DNA of 64,000 nucleotides from a bacterium (GCA_022825065.1 JAJDYR010000005.1:1-64000), one strand, 5' to 3'. Shown: positions 32,750 to 41,807, numbered from the stretch's first letter. The notes: generated from the sequence alone by a model not told the origin. Program-made: numbers and translations.

Positions 32750-33058
32750 GGGGTGTTGGAATAGTCCCCGTCGGGGCGGGCGGAAAGGGGAAGGAAGATT
32801 CACGGCCGAACCCGGCCGCCGCTCGCTTCCCCGGCTGCAAAAGCAACCCCCCCTACCCCCCCTTGTCAGGGGGGTAAAAAAAGGCGACGCCCTCCGACGA
32901 GGAGGGTGGAAGAAAAGACCCCCCTAACGAGGGGAGTATAAAAAGGCGATGCGCCCCCGCCGGGCTGAAGGGGCTTTTGTTTTTTCTTGCCCCCCTGACA
33001 AGGGGGGTAGGGGGGTTGCCTTTATCCCCTGAGAAGGCGACCTTTTACACCAGCCCCC
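32750..33058. repeat. Nested inverted repeat, copy 5, expanded loop (inner arms 32839-33023)
   Basis: Inner arms plus an additional internal CCCCCCTAACGAGGGGAGTATAAAAAGG segment. Confidence 0.9.
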
Positions 33059-33089
33059 TTCCAGGCCTGCTTGATAAGAGGATATCCGG

Positions 33090-33821
33090 ATGTCGGTTCT
33101 TGCGCTTCAGCATGTGGACGTGGAGAGGCTCTCGCTGCTCGAAGAGGTGCTCGCGGAGAAGGGGATTCCCTCGCGCTACCTGGCCCTCCACAAGGGCGAG
33201 TCTCTCCCGCATTCTCTGGGCGATCTGGAGGATGTAGGCGCGATTGTCGTCCTGGGCGGGCCGATGGGCGTTTACGAGGAAGAGAAATACCCCTGGCTGG
33301 CGGATGAACTCCGTTTTCTCCGTGAGGCGCTGCACGCGGGATTTCCCGTCTACGGTCTTTGCCTGGGCGCGCAGTTGATGGCTGCGGCGCTGGGCGCCCG
33401 CGTGTATCCGGGCGAGGGGAAAAAGGAGATCGGCTGGTTCCCGGTGGATCTGACGCCCGAGGCGGAAGGGGACCCGCTACTCGGCGATGAGGCGGCGAGC
33501 TTCCCGGTCTTCCAGTGGCACGGCGATACGTTCGACATTCCCGGCGGCGCGGTGCATCTCGCGTCTTCCGCGCGGTACCCGAACCAGGCGTTCCGGTGGG
33601 GCGCGCGCGCCTACGCCTTCCAGTTTCACCTGGAAATCTCGATGGAGGACATATCCACCTGGCTGGACGCGTTTGCGGGCGATATGAAATCCCCGCGCTC
33701 GGACGCGGACCCCGAGGCGATACTGGGCGAAGCGCACTTGCACATGGAGGCGTTGAACCGGCGGGCCGCCCGCTGGTTCGAGCGCTGGCTCGCGCTCTCG
33801 GGGCTTGTTGAGTCGCCTTGA
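33090..33821 (+). CDS. Class I glutamine amidotransferase (GMP synthase-like)
   Basis: VVLGGPMGVYEEEKYPWL; PVYGLCLGAQLMAAALG; QWHGDTF; FQFHLE. Confidence 0.93.
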   Translation: MSVLALQHVDVERLSLLEEVLAEKGIPSRYLALHKGESLPHSLGDLEDVGAIVVLGGPMGVYEEEKYPWLADELRFLREALHAGFPVYGLCLGAQLMAAALGARVYPGEGKKEIGWFPVDLTPEAEGDPLLGDEAASFPVFQWHGDTFDIPGGAVHLASSARYPNQAFRWGARAYAFQFHLEISMEDISTWLDAFAGDMKSPRSDADPEAILGEAHLHMEALNRRAARWFERWLALSGLVESP

Positions 33822-34083
33822 GGATTGTTGAAAAAGTTCTTTCTGAGGGTAGACGCCCCTATCGACAGGAAAAGCAACCCCCCCTACCCCCCCATAACAG
33901 GGGGGTATGAAAAGGCGACGCCCCCCGACGAGGGGGTAGAAGAAACGCCCCCCTAGCGAGGAGGTATATAAAGGCGATGCGCCCCCTCCGGGCTGAGGGG
34001 GTTTGCTCTTTCTTACCCCCCTGACAAGGGGGGGTAGGGGGGGTTGCTCTTTTGACAAAGGTTTTCCAACAGCCCCTTCAAGG
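33818..34083. repeat. Nested inverted repeat, copy 6, expanded loop (inner arms 33871-34052)
   Basis: Outer CTTGAGGATTGTTGAAAAAG / GGTTTTCCAACAGCCCCTTCAAG; shares the extra internal segment with copy 5. Confidence 0.92.
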
Positions 34084-34210
34084 GGGGAGTGATTTATTTC
34101 CTCGTGGACTTTTTCCACATCCCGCCCTTGTCGGCGGGGGAGCGCTCCCCTAATATGCGGCGTCCCACTGTGGCCTTCATTTTCTGATCATCGACATAGA
34201 GGAACCTTTC

Positions 34211-35473
34211 ATGGCGGAACCTGTACGCGGCGAAATCGTCGCCATCGGCACCGAGATGCTCCTCGGCGACCTCATCGACACCAACAGCGCCTTCATCGCA
34301 GACCAACTCAAGTCGATCGGCGTCAACATGTATTTCAAGACCACCGTCGGCGACAATCTGGACAGGATCGCGGGCGTCATCAAACAGGCGCACGAGCGCT
34401 CCCAGGTCGTGATCACCACGGGCGGCCTCGGCCCCACCGTGGACGACCTGACGCGGGAGGCCTGCGCCAAGGTGATGGGCGTCGAGCTCGAGTTCCGCCA
34501 GGACCTCTACGACTACATCAGCGCCTATTTCAGCCGCCGCGGCTTCCACATGAGCGACAACAACAAGAAGCAGGCCTACATTCCCGCAGGGGCCACGCCC
34601 ATCGAGAACCCGCGCGGAACGGCGCCGTGTTTCATGTGCGAGGACGAGCGGGGGGTCATCATCGTGAGCCCGGGCGTGCCGCACGAGATGCGCTACATCA
34701 TCACCCAGTGCGCGGTGCCCATCCTGCAGGAGAAATTTGATTTGGGAGAGGTTATCCGAACAAAAGTCCTCAAGACCTGCGGCCTCGGCGAATCGCGCGT
34801 GGACGAGATGATATCGGAGTTGTTTCGCGAATCCGTCAACCCGAGCATCGGCGTGCTCGCCCACCCCGGCCAGGTGGACGTGCGGATCACCGCGCGCGCG
34901 AAGGACATCGAGGAGGCGAACAACATGATCGCGGGTCTGGAGGTCAAGGTGCGTGAGATTCTGGGTTCCGCCGTCTACGCCACCGGGAACGCGACGCTGG
35001 AAGAGACGCTGGCGCGCGTGCTGGCCCAGAGCGGCAAGACCATCGCCATCGTCGAGTCGAATACCGGCGGGGCCTTGATCCAGCGGCTGAACGCCTGGCC
35101 CGAGCGCGTGCAGTTCTTAAAGCGCGGCGTCGTCGGCCTGCACGCGGAGGAGTTGGCGCGCATGTTCGGGGTGGATGAGGGAGAAGGCCCGGAGAGTTTC
35201 GCAAAAGCGCTCGCGAGGCGAATCCGCGAAGAATCGGGCGCCGACCTGGGATTAGCCGTCTTCGGCCCCAATCCGCCCGAGAACATCGAGCCCGAAAACT
35301 CGCGCCGCGCGCCCGCGCTGGGCGACACGCACATGGCGCTCGACACGGGAGGCGACGCCTTCACCTTCACGGCGAGCTTCGGGGGCAACGAGCAGTTCGT
35401 GCAGTCGCGCGCGCCCATCTACGCGATGGAGCTCGTGCGCCGCGCCGTGCTGGGTCTCGACCCGTTGGCGTGA
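34211..35473 (+). CDS. cinA: CinA-like competence/damage-inducible protein with divergent C-terminal domain
   Basis: GEIVAIGTEMLLGDLIDTNSAFIADQLKSIGV; VVITTGGLGPTVDDLTRE; GVPHEMRYI; C-terminal ESNTGGALI. Confidence 0.9.
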   Translation: MAEPVRGEIVAIGTEMLLGDLIDTNSAFIADQLKSIGVNMYFKTTVGDNLDRIAGVIKQAHERSQVVITTGGLGPTVDDLTREACAKVMGVELEFRQDLYDYISAYFSRRGFHMSDNNKKQAYIPAGATPIENPRGTAPCFMCEDERGVIIVSPGVPHEMRYIITQCAVPILQEKFDLGEVIRTKVLKTCGLGESRVDEMISELFRESVNPSIGVLAHPGQVDVRITARAKDIEEANNMIAGLEVKVREILGSAVYATGNATLEETLARVLAQSGKTIAIVESNTGGALIQRLNAWPERVQFLKRGVVGLHAEELARMFGVDEGEGPESFAKALARRIREESGADLGLAVFGPNPPENIEPENSRRAPALGDTHMALDTGGDAFTFTASFGGNEQFVQSRAPIYAMELVRRAVLGLDPLA

Positions 35474-35815
35474 CCTGAAAACCGGAAATTTCTTCTGAAC
35501 AATTCGATACACGGTCGGTTCTCAAAAGTCTCGAGCCCGACGCCAAAAGCAGTCCTGGACAGTGCTGTCATCGTCCTTCCCGAAAATACCTTGGAAACTG
35601 CGAAAAATTCACTAAAACACCCCCAATATTAGGGGGGCTGAAATGCCCGCGATTCCCTATATTTGATTCATTGTTTTCAGGTCTGAACATGCAGAACAGA
35701 AATGGGTAGGCGCCTCATCACCGATTTGCGTGCAGGAAAAGAGCATCGGCGAAATGGAACGCGATATCGTGTTTGTTCAAGAGTTACTGCCAGATGTTGT
35801 GTATGAGTTGAATTG

Positions 35816-36037
35816 AAAAAGGCGGCTCTGAGCCTGGTGCATCAGCTCGCCATGAGCGCCGAGAAGCGATGGGGGCGGCTACGCGGCTTGCGTCATCTGG
35901 CAGGCGTGATCGCCGACGTGAGGTTCATCGGTGGGGTGAACGTAAAAAGAAACCGGCAGGGAGGCCGCTGGACTCGGGACGGCCATACACCGGATTTGAA
36001 CGTTCCGGACCAAGCCGGAACTTCCATACCACGATGA
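35816..36037 (+). mobile_element. Remnant of IS256/mutator-type transposase C-terminus
   Basis: KAALSLVHQLAMSAEKRWGRLRGLRHLAGVIADVRFIGGVNV resembles the conserved C-terminal end of these transposases; no upstream catalytic part. Confidence 0.6.
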
Positions 36038-36061
36038 CGGGATGAGTGAGGAGAAATACCG

Positions 36062-37009
36062 TTGCTGCGATTTGCCGAGGAAATCCTTCTCCTTATCCTG
36101 GACGACGTCAGCGGCGAGTTTGCGCGCGTACCCAAATGGCCGCTCTCTTGCGCCTTGGCGGGTGGAGTGCTGATGGATCTGGCGCTCGAGAACCGAATCG
36201 ACACGGATTTGGAACGGCTTTTTCTGCACGACCCGACCCCTGTAGGGGATGATCTTCTCGATTCCGTGCTCACCGGTATTTCGGAGAGTCCCGAGACGTA
36301 TGACGCCCGCTACTGGGTTCAGCATACGGCGGAAAACGCCGACCGGATTCGCGAGCGCGCGCTCGAGCGTCTCGTCGAGCGCGGCATTCTCGAACATCGG
36401 GAGGAGCGCTATCTATGGGTGTTCCGGTCGCGGCGTTATCCGGCCGTTGACGGGAAAGCCGACCGGGAAGTGAAACTGCGGATCATGTCGGTATTGTTCA
36501 GTGACGAGATACCCGACCCTCGCGACATTGCCATCGTCGGTCTCGCCGACATCTGCGGCCTGTTCAAGGTGTTACTGTCCAAGCGGGAACTTGAGCACGC
36601 CACCATGCGCATTGCGCAAGTAGGCAAGATGGACCTGATCGGTCGAGCCGTCTCGTGGGCGGTCCAGGAGCCCAGGACGCCGCGCGAAAAGCGGACCGCT
36701 CACGTCGTGGGTTCGGCCACGCAACTGCCTTCTCCGGGCAATCTGGCGGCGGTGTCCTCCGAAGGCAAGGAGTTCGTGATCGCCAACGTGGACGGGCGCT
36801 ACTACGCCGTCGATGGTCTTTGCGAACATGCGGGCGCGCGCTTGATCGACGGAGGCCTGAAAGGTTGCCAGATTACCTGCCCGCGGCATCGCTGGACCTA
36901 CGACATGAGTGACGGACGAATCGTCAAACCGCCTTTGGCTCGCCGCCGCACCCGCAGCTATTCGGTTCGTGTGAACGACGGCATGGTGGAACTGGTCCCG
37001 ACGGTATGA
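36062..37009 (+). CDS. GPP34 (Golgi phosphoprotein 3-like) domain fused to a Rieske [2Fe-2S] domain
   Basis: N-term LLRFAEEILLLILDDVSGEF...KWPLSCALAGGVLMDLALENRIDTD; C-term CEHAGARLIDGGLKGCQITCPRHRWTYDMSDG (CxH...CxxH). Confidence 0.85.
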   Translation: MLRFAEEILLLILDDVSGEFARVPKWPLSCALAGGVLMDLALENRIDTDLERLFLHDPTPVGDDLLDSVLTGISESPETYDARYWVQHTAENADRIRERALERLVERGILEHREERYLWVFRSRRYPAVDGKADREVKLRIMSVLFSDEIPDPRDIAIVGLADICGLFKVLLSKRELEHATMRIAQVGKMDLIGRAVSWAVQEPRTPREKRTAHVVGSATQLPSPGNLAAVSSEGKEFVIANVDGRYYAVDGLCEHAGARLIDGGLKGCQITCPRHRWTYDMSDGRIVKPPLARRRTRSYSVRVNDGMVELVPTV

Positions 37010-37180
37010 GGCATGCCCGCCCGAGCCCGCCGAGCCGATATCATGAAACGGGACCTTCCGCCTTCTCCATACCCGAACAAATGACGGGCAAAGTAACTCC
37101 ATTCATCTTCCATAACGTCAACCGAATCCTCGCAAGTGGCCTCCATCTTTCTATCCATGACCTGGAAGGAGTAATCATTC

Positions 37181-37720
37181 ATGCGCCAACTATGGATTAA
37201 TCTGCACCTCTGTGTCGCTGCATTTTTTACGCCGGTCCTTCTCATCATCGCTATTTCCGGCGGACTCTACCTGGTCGGAATCAAGGGAACGACAGTGAAG
37301 ACGAACATCCCCATGCCGGCAGACTCGACGCTGAATCTCGAATCAGGAGATCTGAAAGGGGACGTGGACAAACTCCTCCGGGGAGCCGGGATCGACCATC
37401 GTTTCGAATACATCAAGCGCAGCGGTTCGACGCTCACGACAAGGCCGACGTCCCGGACGTACTACGTATTGAATGTGACGGAAAAAGGAGTAAAGGCAAG
37501 CCGTGTCGAACCCGACGTGCAGAAGCGGCTGATCGAGTTGCACAAGGGGCACGGGCCGCTCGCGTTCAAACAGTTCCAGCGCATCACGGCGCTCGGCCTG
37601 ATATTCGCCATGTTCGCCGGACTCTGGCTGGGACTCTCGGACGCCGACCTGAAACGGCAAACCGCAATCGCGACGGGAGCCGGGCTGTTGGTGAGCCTCT
37701 GGCTGGCCTTTTTCATGTGA
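37181..37720 (+). CDS. PepSY-associated TM-like membrane protein
   Basis: MRQLWINLHLCVAAFFTPVLLIIAISGGLYL N-terminal TM; HKGHGPLAFKQFQ; two C-terminal TMs. Confidence 0.65.
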   Translation: MRQLWINLHLCVAAFFTPVLLIIAISGGLYLVGIKGTTVKTNIPMPADSTLNLESGDLKGDVDKLLRGAGIDHRFEYIKRSGSTLTTRPTSRTYYVLNVTEKGVKASRVEPDVQKRLIELHKGHGPLAFKQFQRITALGLIFAMFAGLWLGLSDADLKRQTAIATGAGLLVSLWLAFFM

Positions 37721-37809
37721 GCATCCGACTTTGAGACGCGCCACCTGCCCGTTTCGCCGCTTCGGTGTCGAGTAAAGAGGTCCGGCCCGTGACAGCTTGC
37801 TTGCGATGA

Positions 37810-39048
37810 CTATCGGGCGGCGGCATCCCGGCTGTGCCCTGCGCCCCCACCCCCCTCGGCCCATCTCATGGCGGCGTAGGTCGCTGCGCCGAAGACCCCG
37901 AAAGCGGCGATCAGGGCGTACATGGTGCCATCGAAACTGTGGCCCACGAGCGCGCCGAACGGCACCGAGATGAAGGTGGAGAGCGTGGCGACCACGCCCG
38001 CCCCCACGCCGGCGATGTGGCCGATGGGTTCCATGGCGAGCGCGTTGAGGTTCCCGAAGAGGAGCCCGATGCAGAAAAAGACGAGGAGCAGGTAGGTCAT
38101 GAACAGCCAGAGCGGTGGAAGTCCCTCGAAGGCGAAGGCCGGCGCCAGGCCGACGACCGAGATCAGCGTCATGGAGGCCGTCGCCCTCCGCGAGAGCCGG
38201 CGCATCCCGTACTTCATGACGAGCCACCCGTTCATGAGCGAGGCGCCTCCGAAAGCGAGCGCCAGCACGCCGAAATAGGCCGGGAAGAGCGCGCCGGTAT
38301 TGTAGGCCTCCTGGAAGATTTGCTGGGAGGAGCTCAAGTAGGCCACGAACGGCGCGAACACGCATCCGGTGGCCACGGTATATCCGAGCGCGGCCCGAAT
38401 CCGCAGCACCTCCAGGACGGCGCCGCCGATGGCGCGCGGGGAGAGGGGCCGCCGGCGGGCCGGGGGCAGGGTTTCGGGCTGTCGAAGTGAAAACCACGCG
38501 AGCGTGACCGCGGCGATGATGAAGAAGGCGGCGAATATCGCGCGCCAGCCGCCCAGCCACAGTATCCCCAACCCGAGGGCAGGCGCTACGGTGGGAACGA
38601 GAATGAACACGGCCATCGCAAACGACATGAGACGAGCCATCTCGCGTCCCTCGTATTGATCGCGCACCAGGGCGACGGTCACGATGCGCGGCCCCGCGAT
38701 TCCGACCCCCTGCAGCACGCGGCCCGCGATCATCACCTCGAAGGTGGATGCGAAGGTGCTCATGACGCATCCCGACATGAACAGGACGAGGCCGGTATTG
38801 ATGGCGGGCTTGCGTCCGATCCTGTCGGAGAGGGGGCCGAAAACGATCTGCCCGAGGCCGAGCCCCAGGAGCACGGCCGTGACGACGAACTGGACGTCGT
38901 TTCGGCGCGGCGCCCCGAGGTCGCTGCCTATCACGGGCAGCGCCGGCAGTATCGCGTCGATAGAGAGTGCGACGAGCGCCATCAGAAGGGCGACGAGGGG
39001 AACGAATTCGCCGGGACGAAGGGCGGGTCTGGCGGACGTTTTGCTCAT
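37810..39048 (-). CDS. Bcr/CflA-type MFS multidrug transporter
   Basis: SIDAILPALPVIGSDLGA; GLGLGQIVFGPLSDRIGRKPAINTGL. Confidence 0.92.
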   Translation of the reverse strand: MSKTSARPALRPGEFVPLVALLMALVALSIDAILPALPVIGSDLGAPRRNDVQFVVTAVLLGLGLGQIVFGPLSDRIGRKPAINTGLVLFMSGCVMSTFASTFEVMIAGRVLQGVGIAGPRIVTVALVRDQYEGREMARLMSFAMAVFILVPTVAPALGLGILWLGGWRAIFAAFFIIAAVTLAWFSLRQPETLPPARRRPLSPRAIGGAVLEVLRIRAALGYTVATGCVFAPFVAYLSSSQQIFQEAYNTGALFPAYFGVLALAFGGASLMNGWLVMKYGMRRLSRRATASMTLISVVGLAPAFAFEGLPPLWLFMTYLLLVFFCIGLLFGNLNALAMEPIGHIAGVGAGVVATLSTFISVPFGALVGHSFDGTMYALIAAFGVFGAATYAAMRWAEGGGGAGHSRDAAAR

Positions 39049-39228
39049 TTTTCCTCCGGGGTCTCCATGCCGTTTGAATCCGCCTCGACTCTATCATGAT
39101 CCGGCCCGCAACAGCTTGCGCGCGGCTGCGCTCAGGCGTCTCGCGGCCTCATCCGGATTCAGCGTCTCACCTTTCGCCGCGTGATGCGCCTTGAATAAGG
39201 CTCTGAATTTCCAACGCAACCTTCCGGG

Positions 39229-39412
39229 GTTGTTGAAAAACCCCGCAAAGGAGGATTGCAGGATATATGGTAGCAGACAGGCTTCTGCGCCTGTCCGAGG
39301 TCGCGACCTGTCCTTAAGAGACGGTGCGTTTTTGTTCGTCATTCCGGCTTTCGCCGGAATGACGGCGGTGGTCAATTCCGAGCAAAGGGCTGTTCCAACA
39401 ACCCCCTTCAAC
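39229..39412. repeat. Outer-type inverted repeat (GGGGTTGTTGAAAAACCCC / GTTCCAACAACCCCC) enclosing other palindromic modules
   Basis: Encloses a gacaggcttctgcgcctgtc module and CGTCATTCCGGCTTTCGCCGGAATGACG; no G/C-run arms. Confidence 0.7.
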
Positions 39413-39447
39413 TGGAGTTCCAATAAATTATCACTCGACTTCGGGGG

Positions 39448-39638
39448 GGCCGTTGAAAAACTCCTTCTCATCTCAAAGAAGCAACCCCCCCTACCCCCCC
39501 TTGTCAGGGGGGCAAGAAAAAACAAAACCCCTCGGCCCGGCGGGGGCGCATCGCCTTTTTTTACCCCCCTGACAAGGGGGGGTAGGGGGGGTTGCCTTTA
39601 TCCCCTGAGGAGGAGGACTTTTTCAACAACCCCTCGGG
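39448..39638. repeat. Nested inverted repeat, copy 7 (inner IR 39479-39600)
   Basis: CCGTTGAAAAACTCC / GGACTTTTTCAACAACC outer; inner arms as copy 1 with loop in opposite orientation. Confidence 0.95.
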
Positions 39639-39826
39639 GCGGCGAATACGGGAGGGAGTCCGTTTCCCCGTTCGCCAGTTCCCGGCTGCGCCTCTGTCGA
39701 GCCCGTTCTGGAAGATCGCGTCCGGCCGTAGTAGTCTTCACCGGAAAGAAGCCAAGCCGAGAAAGTCAGGCAACGCCGGCTTGCCGGCGGGGGTGAGGGT
39801 ATTTGTCGTAGCCTGAGGAAAATCAG

Positions 39827-41167
39827 ATGAAAAAGCGCATCCAGTTGGCGTTTGATATCTCGTGGACCGAGATAGAGACCAATTGGAGGAATCCGGGTTC
39901 GTGGGTGGACCGTCACCACCCCAATATCGGGATGTTCGAGGAAGTGGCGCGCGTCGCGGAGCGCGGCGGTCTCGACCTCATCTTCCTGGGGGACTCGACG
40001 GGCATTCCCGACACGTGGAAAGACTCGATTGACGATGCGGTCAGCTACGGCGTCGCATGGCCGAGATTCGACATGAGTCCGTGGATTGTCGCGATGTCAC
40101 GCGTCACCAGGCATCTCGGGTTCGGCTTGACGTACTCATCCAGCTTCATGCACCCGTTTTATACGGCGCGCCTTCTGAATTCCATGGACCATATCACCAA
40201 CGGTCGAATGGCTTTCAACGTCATCACCTCGGCGCGCCGTTCCGATTTTGCGAACTACGGCTACGACGGGCTGCCGGATCATGGGGAGCGCTACGATCGG
40301 CTGGAAGAGTTTATCGACGTCTGCCGGGCGTTGTGGAACAGCGTCGAGGCGGATGCTTTCCTCTGGGACAAGGCTTCGGGCCGGGTCGCCGACCCCGCCA
40401 AGGTTCATCCGATCAACCACGAGGGGAAATTCTTCAAGGTCAAGGGGCCTCTGAGCGTCGTTCCCTCTCCCCAGGGGAGTCCCGTAATCATACAGGCCGG
40501 AGGCTCGCCGCGCGGCATCCGGGGCGCCGCTCATGTCGCCGATCATGTTTTCGGCAGGACCAAGACGTTGCCGCTCATGGCGAAGCAAAGACGAGACCTC
40601 GATGACGCCCTCCTCGCCGAGGGGCGGGACCCGCTGGAGGTCGGCATCCTGTGGTCGCTCAGGGCCATCGTCGGTGAAACCGGGAAACAGGCGAATGCGC
40701 TGCGGGAAGCGCTGATTTCCGACGTGCCCATGGAAGCCGTCGGGGCATGGCTGTCGCACAATTCCGGCTACGACATGTCCAGACTTCCGCCGCGATTCTC
40801 CCTGGCGGAACTTCAGGAACGAATCGTCGCCGCGCAGGCCTCCCCGGTGGGTTTCGTCAACCTCCTGGCGCACAAGTACGGCGAGCACGCCGAGATCGAT
40901 CGCGAGGAATTCTTTCGGCATGGACTCGAGGCGGCAACGGGTTACGCCACCGCGTTCACCGGTACGGCGGCGCAGATTGCCGATCGTCTGGAAGAGATGT
41001 TCGAAGCGACCGGGAGTCGCGGCGGCTTCATGGTCAAGCAGTCCCAGGCCGGGCCGCGCGAGATTATGCTCAACATCGTGGACCACCTGGTCCCCGAATT
41101 GCAAAGACGGGGGAGGTACAGGAAATCGTATGAGGGCAAGACGCTGCGGGAAAACCTCGCCGTCTGA
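39827..41167 (+). CDS. LLM-class flavin-dependent monooxygenase (NtaA/SnaA/DszA-like)
   Basis: FEEVARVAERGGLDLIFLGDSTG; YTARLLNSMDHITNGRMAFNVITSARRSDFANYG; SPVIIQAGGSPRG. Confidence 0.93.
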   Translation: MKKRIQLAFDISWTEIETNWRNPGSWVDRHHPNIGMFEEVARVAERGGLDLIFLGDSTGIPDTWKDSIDDAVSYGVAWPRFDMSPWIVAMSRVTRHLGFGLTYSSSFMHPFYTARLLNSMDHITNGRMAFNVITSARRSDFANYGYDGLPDHGERYDRLEEFIDVCRALWNSVEADAFLWDKASGRVADPAKVHPINHEGKFFKVKGPLSVVPSPQGSPVIIQAGGSPRGIRGAAHVADHVFGRTKTLPLMAKQRRDLDDALLAEGRDPLEVGILWSLRAIVGETGKQANALREALISDVPMEAVGAWLSHNSGYDMSRLPPRFSLAELQERIVAAQASPVGFVNLLAHKYGEHAEIDREEFFRHGLEAATGYATAFTGTAAQIADRLEEMFEATGSRGGFMVKQSQAGPREIMLNIVDHLVPELQRRGRYRKSYEGKTLRENLAV

Positions 41168-41264
41168 CCCCGGATACGTGTCGCAATCGGGAGTCCGTAG
41201 AATAAGGATTGTATATGACGAATCGTTCGGATGCGGGACCCGTCACCCTCGCCGGGGGCGTTCA

Positions 41265-41574
41265 CGCGTTTATCGATGAGGGCGGGGAACCTGGGACTTT
41301 CGCAAAAGCGATCGCGAGGAGAGTTCTCGAGGAACCGGAAGCCGACTCAAGGTGAGCCGTCCACGGCCCGAATCCGCCGGAGAATATCGAGCCGGAAAAT
41401 TCCCGACGCGCTCCCGCGCTTGGCCCCACCCGCATGACGCTCGACACCGGAGACGACGCCTTCACCTTCACGGCGCGCTCAGGCGTCAACGAGCAGTTTG
41501 CGCAGTCGCGCGCGCCTGTCTACGGGATGGAGTTCGTGCGCTGCGCGGTGCCGGGTCCGGACCCGTTGGCGTGA
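41265..41574 (+). pseudogene. Decayed partial copy of the cinA 3' end
   Basis: Aligns to 35173-35475: FAKAIARRVLEEPEADSR*AVHGPNPPENIEPENSRRAPALG...VNEQFAQSRAPVYGMEFVRCAVPGPDPLA*; in-frame TGA at 41353; similarity runs past the stop. Confidence 0.92.
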
Positions 41575-41807
41575 TGCTGGAGAGCCTGAATTTCTAAAAC
41601 AATTCGATAAATTTAGATAAATTCACGGGGTTTTTCCGTAAATTTCCGTAAATGATCGAGGGGAAATGCGGGGATTTGCGGGCGTGGGGTGCGCGCAGAT
41701 GCGGGGAGTTGCGCGCGCGAAACCGGCTGATCTTCGAGCGGCCGCGCCTCATGCGCCCTTCCGGGTATCGTCTTGACGCAGATGTCCATCATCCGGCTGC
41801 CTTTCGC

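Noticed and set aside
35620-35636. CCCCC-AATATTA-GGGGG hairpin as cinA terminator
   Set aside because: No T run follows; only five G:C pairs.
37343-39097. 584-aa ORF overlapping the MFS transporter
   Set aside because: Out-of-frame shadow of the Bcr/CflA gene, Arg-rich translation.
23041-39638. CRISPR array from the many G/C-rich repeats
   Set aside because: Copies are palindromic, kilobases apart and without regular spacers; no cas genes.
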